Origin: Microbacterium ulmi
Lineage (GTDB): Bacteria; Actinomycetota; Actinomycetes; Actinomycetales; Microbacteriaceae
DNA: 64,000 nt
Reading direction: 5' to 3'
Assembly: GCF_011759705.1 (NCBI RefSeq)
Contig: NZ_JAAOZF010000001.1
Coordinates: 500,247 to 564,246, forward strand
A model generated the notes under the pieces. That model was given only the letters and a program-made list of their open reading frames with translations, was not told the origin of the DNA and ran no database searches. The position numbers and the translations under genes were made by a program. Numbering within the stretch: position 1 is the first letter of the stretch; each line of letters starts with the position of its first letter. Of the stretch, positions 40,505 through 48,870 are shown piece after piece.

Positions 40505-41560
40505 CTAGAAGGAGAGCGCGCCCGCCCGCACCCCGCCCGTCGAGCCGCGCACGACGAGCGTCGGCTCGGCGACCCTCGTGCGGGGAGGCGGGTCGGGGAC
40601 CTCGATGCCCGACGCCATCACGACGTGGTCCACGAGGAAGTCCGCGACCGCCGCGAACGGCTGCGTGAGCGACGTGAGCTCCGGATGCGTGAGCCGCGCG
40701 AGCGGCGAGTCGTCGTAGCCCGTCACGGCGAGGTCGCTGCCCACCGCGATGCCGCGCCGATCGGCCGCGCGGACGACGCCGGCCGCGAGCGTGTCGGACG
40801 CGCAGACGACGGCCGTCGGCCGCCACCGCTCGAGGAGCTCGGCGGCACGCTCGGCCCCCGCGACGACGGTGTCGCCCGATGCGTGGGCGTGCGGGCGGGC
40901 GTCGAGCCCGCGCGTCGTCATCGCCTCGAGCCACCCCCGCTCGCGATCGTCGCCGCCGGCCTCGTCGTGCCCCCAGCCGAGGAACGCGATGCGGCTGTGC
41001 CCCGACGACGCGAGGTGGTCGACCGCGAGCCACGCGCCGCCGTGTCCGTCGACGTCGATCCACGGATGCGGGCTGTCGGGAGCGCCCCAGGGGCGGCCGA
41101 ACGCCGCGAACGGCACGCCTCGCTCGCGCAGCCAGGCGGGGCGCGCGTCGTCCGTGTGCGTGTCGGTGAGGATGACGCCGTCGACGGCACGCCTGCGCCA
41201 GACGTCGTCGAACGCTGCGATCTGTCCCGCGTCGTCGCCGAACGAGCCCAGGACGACGAGCCGGAAGCCGTGCCGGGCGGCGGCACGCACGAACTCGGCC
41301 AGCAGGGGCTCCGGCGTCGACGCATGGCTGTGCGCCGTGGGGCCGATGTGGATGCCGATGAGGCGGGTCCGCCGCGACGTCAGGGCGCGCGCCGCCTCGT
41401 CGGGCACGTAGCCGAGCTCGTCGATCGCCGCGCGCACGCGTGCCAGGGTCGGCGCCGTCAGCCGCTGCGGCGCGTTGAGCGCGTTCGACACCGTCTGGCG
41501 TGACACGCCCGCGTGGGCGGCCACGGCCCTGATGGTCACTCGGCTTTCGTCGCCTGGCAT
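40505..41560 (-). CDS. LacI-family transcriptional regulator
   Basis: A 351-residue regulator. The HTH is VTIRAVAAHAGVSRQTVSNALN, the hinge is TLARVRAAIDELGYVPDEAARALTSRR, and the periplasmic-binding-protein-like sensor follows (WIDVDGHGGAWLAVDHLASSGHSRIAFLGW). It is the distal gene of the sugar ABC cluster, 54 bp after the second permease on the same strand, and most likely its local regulator. The effector is probably the imported sugar. A candidate operator overlaps the -35 of the cluster promoter. Confidence 0.92.
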   Translation of the reverse strand: MPGDESRVTIRAVAAHAGVSRQTVSNALNAPQRLTAPTLARVRAAIDELGYVPDEAARALTSRRTRLIGIHIGPTAHSHASTPEPLLAEFVRAAARHGFRLVVLGSFGDDAGQIAAFDDVWRRRAVDGVILTDTHTDDARPAWLRERGVPFAAFGRPWGAPDSPHPWIDVDGHGGAWLAVDHLASSGHSRIAFLGWGHDEAGGDDRERGWLEAMTTRGLDARPHAHASGDTVVAGAERAAELLERWRPTAVVCASDTLAAGVVRAADRRGIAVGSDLAVTGYDDSPLARLTHPELTSLTQPFAAVADFLVDHVVMASGIEVPDPPPRTRVAEPTLVVRGSTGGVRAGALSF

Positions 41561-41614
41561 GTTCCGGGCCCCGAGGGGTCGGGTCCGCCGTGGCGAGCCC
41601 GGGGCGCGGTCACC

Positions 41615-42532
41615 TCATCCCTTCACTGAGCCCGCCGTGACCCCCTGGACGAAGAAGCGCTGCAGCAGGAAGAACACCAGCAGCGGAACCGCCATCGAGA
41701 TGAACGCCGCCGCCGTGACGAACTGCCAGTTGCCGCCGAAGTTCGTCGTCAGGTTGGCGAGCGTGACGGGCAGCGGCAGGTTCTGCGGCACGGGTCCGAG
41801 GAACACGAGGGCGACGAGCAGGTCGTTCCACACCCACAGGAACTGGAAGATGACGAGAGACGCGAGAGCCGGGACGCTCATCGGGATGACGAGCCGGAAG
41901 AAGATCGTGGCGTGCCCCGCGCCGTCGATCTCGGCGGCCTCGAACACGGAGCCCGGCAGTCCGCCGATGTAATTGCGCAGCAGGTAGACCGCGAAGGGCA
42001 GGCCGTACCCCGTGTGGGCGAGCCACAGCGCGAGGAACGAGCCCGCGAGCTCCGTCCCGCGGAACAGCGACAGCACGGGAATGAGCGTCACCTGCAGCGG
42101 CACCACGAGCAGGCCGACCATCACGAGGAAGATGAAGTCCCTGCCCGGGAACTTCATCCACGCGAACGCATACGCGGCGAAGCCCGCGACCATCGTGACG
42201 AGCACGGTCGCGGGGATCGTGATGTAGAAGCTGTTGAGGAACGCCGTCCAGATGCCGGCGCGCTCGAGCACGAAGATGTAGTTGTCGAACGTGAAGTCCC
42301 ACGGCGGGACGAACGCCGTCCACCATCCGCTCTGGTTCGTCGCCTGCGCGGTGCGGAAGGACGCGACCAGGAGGCCGAGCGCCGGCACGATCCACACGAC
42401 GCACGCGACGACGAGCAGGATGTGAACGAGCGGATTGGCCTTCTTCTTCGGCTCCGCGAGCCGTTCGGCGCGACGCTGAGAGCGACGCGACTTCGGCGCC
42501 TCGGTCTTCGGGATCTCGACGATGGCAGTCAT
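41615..42532 (-). CDS. Sugar ABC transporter permease (MalG/AglG type)
   Basis: A 305-residue inner-membrane permease with six helices. The N-terminus is Lys/Arg-rich (SRRSQRRAERLAEPKKK). The EAA loop reads FEAAEIDGAGHATIFFRLVIPMSVPALASL, and the C-terminus FFVQGVTAGSVKG is the classical end of MalG/AglG permeases. The ATG overlaps the stop of the upstream permease (ATGA). It forms the channel with the 42529-43503 permease; the ATPase is not in this cluster, so a shared MsiK-type ATPase is expected. Confidence 0.92.
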   Translation of the reverse strand: MTAIVEIPKTEAPKSRRSQRRAERLAEPKKKANPLVHILLVVACVVWIVPALGLLVASFRTAQATNQSGWWTAFVPPWDFTFDNYIFVLERAGIWTAFLNSFYITIPATVLVTMVAGFAAYAFAWMKFPGRDFIFLVMVGLLVVPLQVTLIPVLSLFRGTELAGSFLALWLAHTGYGLPFAVYLLRNYIGGLPGSVFEAAEIDGAGHATIFFRLVIPMSVPALASLVIFQFLWVWNDLLVALVFLGPVPQNLPLPVTLANLTTNFGGNWQFVTAAAFISMAVPLLVFFLLQRFFVQGVTAGSVKG

Positions 42533-43503
42533 CGCTGCTCCTCCTGCTGACGGAACCGTCTCACCTGCAGCACCATGAGCGGCACTGTGGCGAGGAAGAG
42601 GACGGTCGCGACGGTGGCCGCGCGGCCCTCCTGCGTGAACGAGAAGAGTTCCTTGTACATCTTGTTGGCCATGACCTCCGTGCCGAAGTTGCCGTTGGTC
42701 ATGACGAAGACGACGTCGAACGTCTTGAGGGCGAAGATGAGGACCGTCGTCGTCACGACCGCGATCGTGGGCCGCAGCAGCGGATAGATGACGCTCCAGA
42801 AGACCCGCCACTCGTTGGCGCCGTCGAGGCGAGCCGCCTCGAGCAGCTCGAGCGGCACGCCCTTCAGCCCCGACACCAGGACGACGACCGCGAGCCCCGT
42901 CATCATCCACATCCCGACGATGATGAGGTACACGTTGTTCCACGGCTCCGTGCTGAGGAACGCGACGGGATCGCCGCCCGTGGCGGTCACGACGGCGTTG
43001 AGCGTGCCGACGCGCGGGTCGATGTCGTACATGAGCCGCCAGATGACGCCCGCCGCGACGGCCGAGATCGCCATCGGGAGGAAGATGATCGACCGCACGG
43101 CGACCTCGTAGCGCACCTTCTCCGCGAAGACCGCGACGAGCAGGCCGATGCCGACGACCAGCAGCGGCAGGAGGATCGCCCACAGGATGTTGTTGCGGAT
43201 CGCGACGAGGTTGTCGCTGCTGCCGAAGAACCAGCCGTAGTTGTCGAGCCCGACGAAGTTGTCGCCTCGGCGATCGAACAGCGACCGCCAGACGGTCGCG
43301 ATCGCGGGATAGACGAGGAAGATCGTGACGAACGCTATCGCGGGAAGGATCCAGAGCCACGGCCTGATCCTGATCCCCGTCGCGGGCCGCAGCCGCTTGA
43401 GGATCGCCTCGACGAGCAGGATGTAGCCGCAGATGACGACAGGAACGCCGACGACGACGATGAGCCCGAGCAGGAGCTTGTTGTTGAGCAGGTCAGTGAG
43501 CAT
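42529..43503 (-). CDS. Sugar ABC transporter permease (MalF/AglF type)
   Basis: A 324-residue permease, first of the two channel subunits. Helices occur at LLLGLIVVVGVPVVICGYILL and LWILPAIAFVTIFLVYPAIATV; the EAA loop is ELLEAARLDGANEWRVFWSVIYPLLRPT. NNYGWFF-like and TVWRSLFDR segments match alpha-glucoside (AglF) permeases. It starts 69 bp after the binding-protein gene and overlaps the next permease by four bases. Confidence 0.92.
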   Translation of the reverse strand: MLTDLLNNKLLLGLIVVVGVPVVICGYILLVEAILKRLRPATGIRIRPWLWILPAIAFVTIFLVYPAIATVWRSLFDRRGDNFVGLDNYGWFFGSSDNLVAIRNNILWAILLPLLVVGIGLLVAVFAEKVRYEVAVRSIIFLPMAISAVAAGVIWRLMYDIDPRVGTLNAVVTATGGDPVAFLSTEPWNNVYLIIVGMWMMTGLAVVVLVSGLKGVPLELLEAARLDGANEWRVFWSVIYPLLRPTIAVVTTTVLIFALKTFDVVFVMTNGNFGTEVMANKMYKELFSFTQEGRAATVATVLFLATVPLMVLQVRRFRQQEEQR

Positions 43504-43572
43504 GCACGTTCCTCCCTCGCTCCCTCAGGAGGGCGGCCGGTTCCCCGCCGCCCTCCGGGAGGAGTCATCCGA

Positions 43573-44853
43573 TCAGTTGGCGGCGTCCTGCCGGGCGGCC
43601 TCGATGCTCTGCAGGATCGAGTCGAGGTTGCCCTGGTTCTGCGCGAACTGGACCATGGCGCGGTTGAACGCGTCCGAGACGGCAGCGGGCATCGTGTCCG
43701 AGGCGTCGAAGCGGAAGACCTCGACGCTCTGCAGGATCTCGGCGGACTTGCGGTTGATGTCGTCCGGATACGCGTCCAGCGGCACGTCGAGGTTGGCCGC
43801 GAGGAAGCCCCCGCGCTCGACCCAGATCTGCTGGGCCTCGGGCGTGATCAGATATTCGATGAGGGAGCGCGCGGCCTCGGTGTCGTTGAACATGCCGATG
43901 ATGTCGCCGCCGCCGGTGACGCCGCCCGTGAACTGCGTGTTGACGTCGGGGAACCGGTAGAACGCGTACTGATCGGGCGTGGCGCCCGCCTCGTTCTGGA
44001 AGAAGTCCGTGATGAACGTCGCCTGCTGGTGCAGGAGGCATCCGGGCGGGTCGGAGAACAGCGGGTTGCCCGCGCGGCCGAAGTTCGTGTTCACGATGAA
44101 GTCCGACCCGCCGAACGAGTTGTCCAGCACCTCGCCGAACGCTTCGAACGCCTCGCGGATCTCGGGCGAGGTCCACTCGAGCTCGCCGCTGGCCCACTGG
44201 TCGTAGACATCGGGACCGGACTGGCGCAGGACGAACGACTCGATCCAGTCGGTGCCGGGCCAGCCGGAGGCCGCGCCGGACTCCAGGCCGACGCACCACG
44301 TCGTCTCGTCACCGGTCTTGAGCGAGTCCGCCGTCGCGTTCAGCTCGTCGTAGGTCGCAGGCTCGCTGCCGTCCCAGACGCCCGTGTTGTAGAACACGAG
44401 ACCCTTCACGGCCGCCTTCGTGAAGACGCCGGCGAGAGTGTCGTCCGCGGTCGTGCCGAGCTCGGCGAACCCCGGTGGGGTCGACGCCTCGTATGCGTCG
44501 ATGTCGAGGAAGTCGAGCGGCTGCAGTGCGCCGGAGTCGTACCACTCCTTGACCTGACCGGGTCCGGGGATGCCGGCGACGTCGGGGAGGTTGCCCGACG
44601 CGATGCCTGCCGTGATCTGCGCGTTGATGTCGCGGCTGCCGGTGTACTGCACCGTGTAGCCGGTCTCCTCCTCCCACGGTGCGACCATGGCGAGGAACGA
44701 ATCCTGCTCGGCGCCGCTCCACACGCCCAGGACGCTGACGGTGTTGCCTCCACCGCCGCCGCCCCCTCCGCACGCCGTGAGCACGAGCGATGCCGCCGCG
44801 ACTCCGAGGACGACCATCCGTCGACGGGTCGAGCGCTTCGATGCTGCTGACAC
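43573..44853 (-). CDS. Sugar-binding lipoprotein of ABC importer
   Basis: A 426-residue extracellular solute-binding protein (family 1). A signal with twin Arg and VVLGVAAASLVLTAC puts the lipid-modified Cys at residue 28, followed by a Gly-rich spacer. Mature motifs include VSVLGVWSGAEQDSFLAMVAPWEEETG and GGVTGGGDIIGMFNDTEAAR. It resembles AglE-type alpha-glucoside binders, but sugar identity is not certain. GTG 44853 is chosen because GGGAGGAAG lies just upstream; the frame stays open to 44892. First gene of the cluster. Confidence 0.92.
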   Translation of the reverse strand: MSAASKRSTRRRMVVLGVAAASLVLTACGGGGGGGGNTVSVLGVWSGAEQDSFLAMVAPWEEETGYTVQYTGSRDINAQITAGIASGNLPDVAGIPGPGQVKEWYDSGALQPLDFLDIDAYEASTPPGFAELGTTADDTLAGVFTKAAVKGLVFYNTGVWDGSEPATYDELNATADSLKTGDETTWCVGLESGAASGWPGTDWIESFVLRQSGPDVYDQWASGELEWTSPEIREAFEAFGEVLDNSFGGSDFIVNTNFGRAGNPLFSDPPGCLLHQQATFITDFFQNEAGATPDQYAFYRFPDVNTQFTGGVTGGGDIIGMFNDTEAARSLIEYLITPEAQQIWVERGGFLAANLDVPLDAYPDDINRKSAEILQSVEVFRFDASDTMPAAVSDAFNRAMVQFAQNQGNLDSILQSIEAARQDAAN

Positions 44854-44906
44854 GAGTCTTCCTCCCGTTGCTGTGGTCAGCGACATCGTCACCGCTGACG
44901 AGCCCG

Positions 44907-44935
44907 ATGCTAGACCTGTCCATTTGACCGATCAA
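44907..44935 (-). promoter_or_regulatory. Promoter of the sugar ABC operon with overlapping operator
   Basis: Minus-strand TTGATC (44935-44930), a 17-bp spacer and TAGCAT (44912-44907) form a good housekeeping-type promoter. TTGATCGGTCAA (44935-44924), a near-perfect 12-bp palindrome, covers the -35 and is a candidate site for the LacI-family regulator encoded at the end of the cluster. Confidence 0.65.
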
Positions 44936-45018
44936 GAGGGTTCGTCGACGAGGGCTTCGGATGCCGCATCCCCCCGCGCCCGACGCGTTCGAGGTCGAGG
45001 CACGGTCGGGGAGGACGA

Positions 45019-45050
45019 CGAAGGCCCCCGGGACAACCCGGGGGCCTTCG
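45019..45050 (-). terminator. Terminator of the rplJ-rplL operon
   Basis: CGAAGGCCCCCGGG and CCCGGGGGCCTTCG form a perfect 14-bp stem with the 4-nt loop ACAA, 18 bp after the rplL stop. No strong U-tract follows, as is common in high-GC actinobacteria. Confidence 0.85.
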
Positions 45051-45068
45051 CTTCGCGAGAGAGCGAGA

Positions 45069-45458
45069 TTACTTGAGCGTGACCGTCGCGCCGGCCTCTT
45101 CGAGAGCGGCCTTGGCCTTCTCGGCGGCCTCCTTGTTGGCGCCTTCGATGACGGCCTTGGGGGCGCCGTCGACGACGGCCTTGGCCTCGCCGAGGCCGAG
45201 CGAGGTGAGCTCGCGGACGACCTTGATGACCTGGATCTTCTTGTCGCCGGCGGCCTCGAGGACGACGTCGAACGAGTCCTTCTCCTCGACCTCTTCGACG
45301 GGGGCGCCACCGGCGGGCGCGCCGGCGGCGGCCACGGCGACGGGGGCGGCGGCGGTGACCTCGAAGGTCTCCTCGAACGCCTTGACGAACTCCGAGAGCT
45401 CGATGAGCGTGAGCTCCTTGAACGCGTCGAGCAGCTGCTCAGTCGTGAGCTTGGCCAT
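45069..45458 (-). CDS. rplL: 50S ribosomal protein L7/L12
   Basis: A 129-residue stalk protein. The N-terminal dimerisation helices are [30 protein letters not shown], followed by an Ala/Gly hinge (about residues 36-55). The C-terminal domain has [26 protein letters not shown] and [16 protein letters not shown], where translation factors bind. It ends in VTLK. An AAGGAG site precedes the ATG. It is the second gene after rplJ and is followed by a strong hairpin. Confidence 0.98.
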   Translation of the reverse strand: MAKLTTEQLLDAFKELTLIELSEFVKAFEETFEVTAAAPVAVAAAGAPAGGAPVEEVEEKDSFDVVLEAAGDKKIQVIKVVRELTSLGLGEAKAVVDGAPKAVIEGANKEAAEKAKAALEEAGATVTLK

Positions 45459-45503
45459 GATGATTCTCCTTGATATGGGGTTCTACTACGCCGGGGCCCG
45501 ATG

Positions 45504-46019
45504 TCAGGCCGCGGACTCCTGCTTCTCACGCAGCGCGTCGACCGTGCGGACGGCCTTCGACAGCGGAGCGTTGAACAGATAGGCGGCGCCGAACAGCGAG
45601 GCCTTCATCGCGCCGGCGAGCTTCGCCAGCAGGACTTCACGGCTCTCGAGGTCGGCGAGCTTGTTGACCTCGTCCGCGCTCAGGGGGGCACCGTCGAAGT
45701 AGCCGCCCTTGATCACGAGAAGAGGGTGTGCCTTGGCGAAGGCACGAAGACCCTTCGCGACGGCGACGGGGTCGCCGTGCACGAAGGCGATGGCGGACGG
45801 GCCCTTGAGCTCGTCGTCCAGCGCCGAGATCCCGGCCTTGTTGGCCGCGATCCTGGTCAGCGTGTTCTTCACCACGGCGTACTCCGCGTCCTGACGGATG
45901 CTGTTGCGCAGCTCCTTGAGCTGCTTCACCGTCAGACCGCGGTACTCGGTCAGCAGAACGGCAGTCGAGTCCTCGAAGTTCTTCGTGAGCTCGGCGACCG
46001 ATGCGTCCTTCTGCGCCAT
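45504..46019 (-). CDS. rplJ: 50S ribosomal protein L10
   Basis: A 171-residue L10, the base of the L7/L12 stalk. [29 protein letters not shown] and [26 protein letters not shown] are typical, with the C-terminal helix that anchors L12 dimers ([15 protein letters not shown]). AAGGAG precedes the ATG. The preceding untranslated region of about 215 nt carries an L10-leader-type attenuator, so L10(L12)4 autoregulation is expected. Confidence 0.98.
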   Translation of the reverse strand: MAQKDASVAELTKNFEDSTAVLLTEYRGLTVKQLKELRNSIRQDAEYAVVKNTLTRIAANKAGISALDDELKGPSAIAFVHGDPVAVAKGLRAFAKAHPLLVIKGGYFDGAPLSADEVNKLADLESREVLLAKLAGAMKASLFGAAYLFNAPLSKAVRTVDALREKQESAA

Positions 46020-46236
46020 GGCCACTCCTTGTGTGTACGAGACGCTCCGCGATGGCGGGGCGTCGGCCTCGGCGCCGGTCTTGTCGTCACGGCAAAGAGA
46101 AAAGCTCCGGCGCAAGCGCACGGAGCTCGGTTCCTGTCTCCAGGAGAATCGTTCGTGACACCTGCGCGGGCCCCTGCGATGCAGTGCTTCGATCGTCTCG
46201 TGCTCGCGCACACGACGATGACCGGCGGTCTTCGGT
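46020..46236 (-). ncRNA. Ribosomal protein L10 leader region
   Basis: The long structured leader of rplJ-rplL. It starts near 46236, as judged from the promoter, and ends at the rplJ ribosome-binding site. It contains several GC-rich inverted segments and one terminator-like hairpin (46092-46127). In many bacteria this leader binds L10(L12)4 and causes attenuation. I assign it by position and by the attenuator, not by a covariance match. Confidence 0.6.
46092..46127 (-). terminator. Attenuator hairpin in the rplJ leader
   Basis: On the minus strand AGCTCCG (46127-46121) and CGGAGCT (46109-46103) form a 7-bp stem around a loop that itself pairs (TGCGC/GCGC). It is followed at once by TTTTCTCTTT (46102-46093). 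This is the only clear U-rich terminator in the window and it lies about 75 bp before the rplJ start, fitting an attenuator. Confidence 0.7.
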
Positions 46237-46243
46237 TGGGACG

Positions 46244-46272
46244 AGTCTACGGGATGCCGGGCGCCCGGCCAA
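46244..46272 (-). promoter_or_regulatory. Promoter of rplJ-rplL
   Basis: TTGGCC (46272-46267), a 17-bp spacer and TAGACT (46249-46244) on the minus strand. It lies between the pterin dehydratase stop (46284) and the leader. Confidence 0.55.
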
Positions 46273-46283
46273 ATCGCGGGACG

Positions 46284-46919
46284 CTACGAACGCCACGGGC
46301 TGAGGTCGACCTTGTGGCCGTCCGCATCGGAGAGGGTCCACCACCTCGGGGCATGGGTGTCGTCCGCGACCGTTCCGCCTGCCGCGATCGCGGCATCCAG
46401 CCGTGCCTCCAGGACGTCGCGGGGACCGTTGACGTCGAGGTGGGACCTCCCGCGCAGCGGGCGGTCGACGTGCTGGAACCAGATGAGCGGCCCACGGCCG
46501 TCCGCGTCGAACAGCACGCCCTCACTCACCTCGCGGAACCCTGTCACGGCTCTCCAGAACGGCACGATCGCCGCGGGATCGGGGGTCGCGACGGCGATCA
46601 TGAGGTCTTGCATCCGGTCGGTCTCGGCCGCGACGCCCAGCTCGCGCGCGGCCGCCGAGATCTGCCGCGCGAGCTCGAGGTCCTTCGTCGTGAGTCCGCC
46701 CGCCGAGTGGGTGATCGTGCGCACGCGCACGGTGGCGAACCGCACGTCGACGTCGGGATGATGGTCCGCCGCGTCCGCGAGCTCGGCGATGGCTGCGAAC
46801 AGCCTCGCGCCCGTCGCGAAGTCGCCCGTGCGGAACAGTGCGAACGCGCCGGTGACCCGCGCGCGCCAGTCGTCGACGCCAGCCGCGGCGCGGAACTCCC
46901 GGGGAGTGATCGTGTCCAT
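46284..46919 (-). CDS. Pterin-4a-carbinolamine dehydratase fused to glyoxalase/VOC domain
   Basis: A 211-residue two-domain protein. Residues 1-100 match 4a-hydroxytetrahydrobiopterin dehydratase (PhhB/DCoH), with ADHHPDVDVRFATVRVRTITHSAGGLTTKDLELA holding the catalytic His pair (given here in parts). Residues 105-211 are a VOC/glyoxalase-like domain (MIAVATPDPAAIVPFWRAVTGF, WWTLSDADGHKVDLSPW). The pterin role may be vestigial. No aromatic amino acid hydroxylase is nearby. The ATG at 46919 is chosen by domain start; the frame stays open upstream. Confidence 0.87.
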   Translation of the reverse strand: MDTITPREFRAAAGVDDWRARVTGAFALFRTGDFATGARLFAAIAELADAADHHPDVDVRFATVRVRTITHSAGGLTTKDLELARQISAAARELGVAAETDRMQDLMIAVATPDPAAIVPFWRAVTGFREVSEGVLFDADGRGPLIWFQHVDRPLRGRSHLDVNGPRDVLEARLDAAIAAGGTVADDTHAPRWWTLSDADGHKVDLSPWRS

Positions 46920-47057
46920 GCACCCAGACTGCTCTTCCTCGCGCGACGCGCAAGGTGCCGCTCGTGTGGCGAGGCGGTCCTGACGCACGCACGGTTGCGC
47001 CCGGCGCGGCGGACGGCGAAGCTGGGTAGCGGGGATCCCCGTTCAGGGAGGACGACG

Positions 47058-48275
47058 ATGTCTGGCAACAGGGCTGTTGCGTACAAGGGTCCCGGCGTGG
47101 TCGAGGTCATCGACACGGACTATCCCGGGTTCGAGCTCAAGGACGGGCCGGGGGTGAATCCCGCCAATGTGGGCCGCAAAGTGCCGCACGGCGCGATCCT
47201 CAGAACCGTCAGCACGAACATCTGCGGCTCGGACCAGCACATGGTGCGAGGGCGCACGACCGCGCCGGAGGGCCTCGTCCTCGGTCATGAGATCACCGGC
47301 GAGGTCGTCGAGGTGGGGCCGGGCGTCGAGTTCATCCACGTCGGCGACATCGTCTCCGTGCCGTTCAACATCGCATGCGGCCGCTGCCGCAACTGCAAGG
47401 AGGGGAAGACGGGCATCTGCCTCAACGTCAACCCCGATCGCCCGGGCAGCGCGTACGGCTATGTCGACATGGGCGGGTGGGTCGGAGGCCAGGCCGAGTA
47501 CGTCCTCGTCCCGTACGCCGACTGGAACCTCCTGAAGTTCCCCGATCGCGACCAGGCGCTCGAGAAGATCCTCGACCTCACGATGCTCTCCGACATCTTC
47601 CCGACCGGATTCCACGGCGCCTACACGGCCGGCGTCAAGCCGGGATCGACCGTGTACATCGCGGGCGCGGGCCCCGTCGGCCTCGCCGCCGCCGTCGGGG
47701 CGCAGCTGCTCGGGGCAGCCGTCGTGATCGTCGGCGACCTCAACGAGGAGCGTCTCGCGCAGGCCCGCTCGTTCGGGTGCGAGACCGTCGACGTGTCCAA
47801 GGGCGAGCCGGCAGACCAGATCGAGCAGATCCTCGGCGTGCCGGAGGTCGACAGCGGCGTGGACGCCGTCGGCTTCGAGGCGCGGGGCCACGGATCGGAC
47901 GCCGCGCACGAGGCGCCGGCGACGGTGCTGAACTCGCTCATGGGCCTCACGGCGGCGGGCGGGGCCCTCGGCATCCCGGGTCTGTACGTCACGGGAGACC
48001 CCGGCGGCATCGACGATGCCGCGAAGGTCGGCTCGCTCTCTCTGCGGCTCGGCCTGGGCTGGGCCAAGTCGCTCGCCTTCACGACGGGCCAGTGCCCCGT
48101 CATGCGCTACAACCGGCAGCTCATGATGGCGATCCTGCACGACCGGGTGCAGATCGCGAAGGCCGTCAACGCCACGCCGATCGCCCTCGAAGACGCGCCG
48201 CAGGGTTACGCCGACTTCGACAAGGGCGCCGCCAGGAAGTACGTGCTCGACCCGAACGGCTACCTCACGGCCTGA
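47058..48275 (+). CDS. fdhA: Glutathione-independent formaldehyde dehydrogenase-like zinc dehydrogenase
   Basis: A 405-residue zinc-dependent medium-chain dehydrogenase. Catalytic zinc ligands are in VSTNICGSDQHMVRG and LVLGHEITGEVVEVG; structural zinc Cys lie in CGRCRNCKEGKTGIC. The NAD fold is VYIAGAGPVGLAAAVGAQLLGA. The overall pattern (start NRAVAYKGPGVVEVIDTDYP, long insert with GSAYGYVDMGGW) matches the Pseudomonas putida formaldehyde dismutase/dehydrogenase branch. GGGAGGACG precedes ATG 47058. An HbpS-like protein follows 76 bp downstream, probably co-transcribed. Confidence 0.9.
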   Translation: MSGNRAVAYKGPGVVEVIDTDYPGFELKDGPGVNPANVGRKVPHGAILRTVSTNICGSDQHMVRGRTTAPEGLVLGHEITGEVVEVGPGVEFIHVGDIVSVPFNIACGRCRNCKEGKTGICLNVNPDRPGSAYGYVDMGGWVGGQAEYVLVPYADWNLLKFPDRDQALEKILDLTMLSDIFPTGFHGAYTAGVKPGSTVYIAGAGPVGLAAAVGAQLLGAAVVIVGDLNEERLAQARSFGCETVDVSKGEPADQIEQILGVPEVDSGVDAVGFEARGHGSDAAHEAPATVLNSLMGLTAAGGALGIPGLYVTGDPGGIDDAAKVGSLSLRLGLGWAKSLAFTTGQCPVMRYNRQLMMAILHDRVQIAKAVNATPIALEDAPQGYADFDKGAARKYVLDPNGYLTA

Positions 48276-48351
48276 TGGACGACGGATGCCTCCGCCCGAG
48301 GCGCCCGATCGAGCAGCGGCGCACGCAGCGCCATCATCGAAAGGAAGCACC

Positions 48352-48753
48352 ATGTCAACCGTCACCCTCGAGGACGCCCGCCGTGTCATCGCCGCCGCGG
48401 AGGCGCGTGCGGTCGAGGTCGGCCAGCCGATGAACATCGCCGTCGTCGACGTCGGGGGCAACCTCGTCGCGCACGTCCGTCAGGACGGAGCGTGGATCGG
48501 CAGCGTCAACATCTCGATCAACAAGGCCTGGACCTCGCGCGCGTTCGACATCGAGACGAAGGCGCTCGGCGAGAACTCGCAGCCCACGCAGCAGTTCTAC
48601 GGCATCCACGCCACCAACGGCGGCAAGGTCGCGATCTTCGCGGGCGGCGTCCCGCTCAGCCGCGACGGCGTCGTCGTCGGCGCCGTCGGCGTGAGCGGAG
48701 GGTCGGGCGAGCAGGACCAGACGGTCGCCGAGGCGGGCGCCGCCGCGTTCTAG
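48352..48753 (+). CDS. GlcG/HbpS-family protein
   Basis: A 133-residue protein of the GlcG/HbpS (DUF336) fold. TLEDARRVIAAAEARAVEVGQPMNIAVVD opens it (in parts), then GNLVAHVRQDGAWIGSV, the GGKVAIFAGGVPL core and VVVGAVGVSGGSGEQDQTVAEAG. HbpS binds haem and GlcG sits in glycolate operons, but most members are uncharacterised. The AAGGAAG site supports ATG 48352. Its place behind formaldehyde dehydrogenase suggests an accessory role in that pathway. Confidence 0.9.
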   Translation: MSTVTLEDARRVIAAAEARAVEVGQPMNIAVVDVGGNLVAHVRQDGAWIGSVNISINKAWTSRAFDIETKALGENSQPTQQFYGIHATNGGKVAIFAGGVPLSRDGVVVGAVGVSGGSGEQDQTVAEAGAAAF

Positions 48754-48870
48754 CCTTCTGGAGGACGGCATGCCGGCGGAGCCGGGAGCGGATGTCGTCG
48801 CGTCCGCGGCTCGCCGAAGAGCGGGTGTCGCCGAGTGGCGACGTCGCCGACGCGGCGTAGGGTCGGACAC

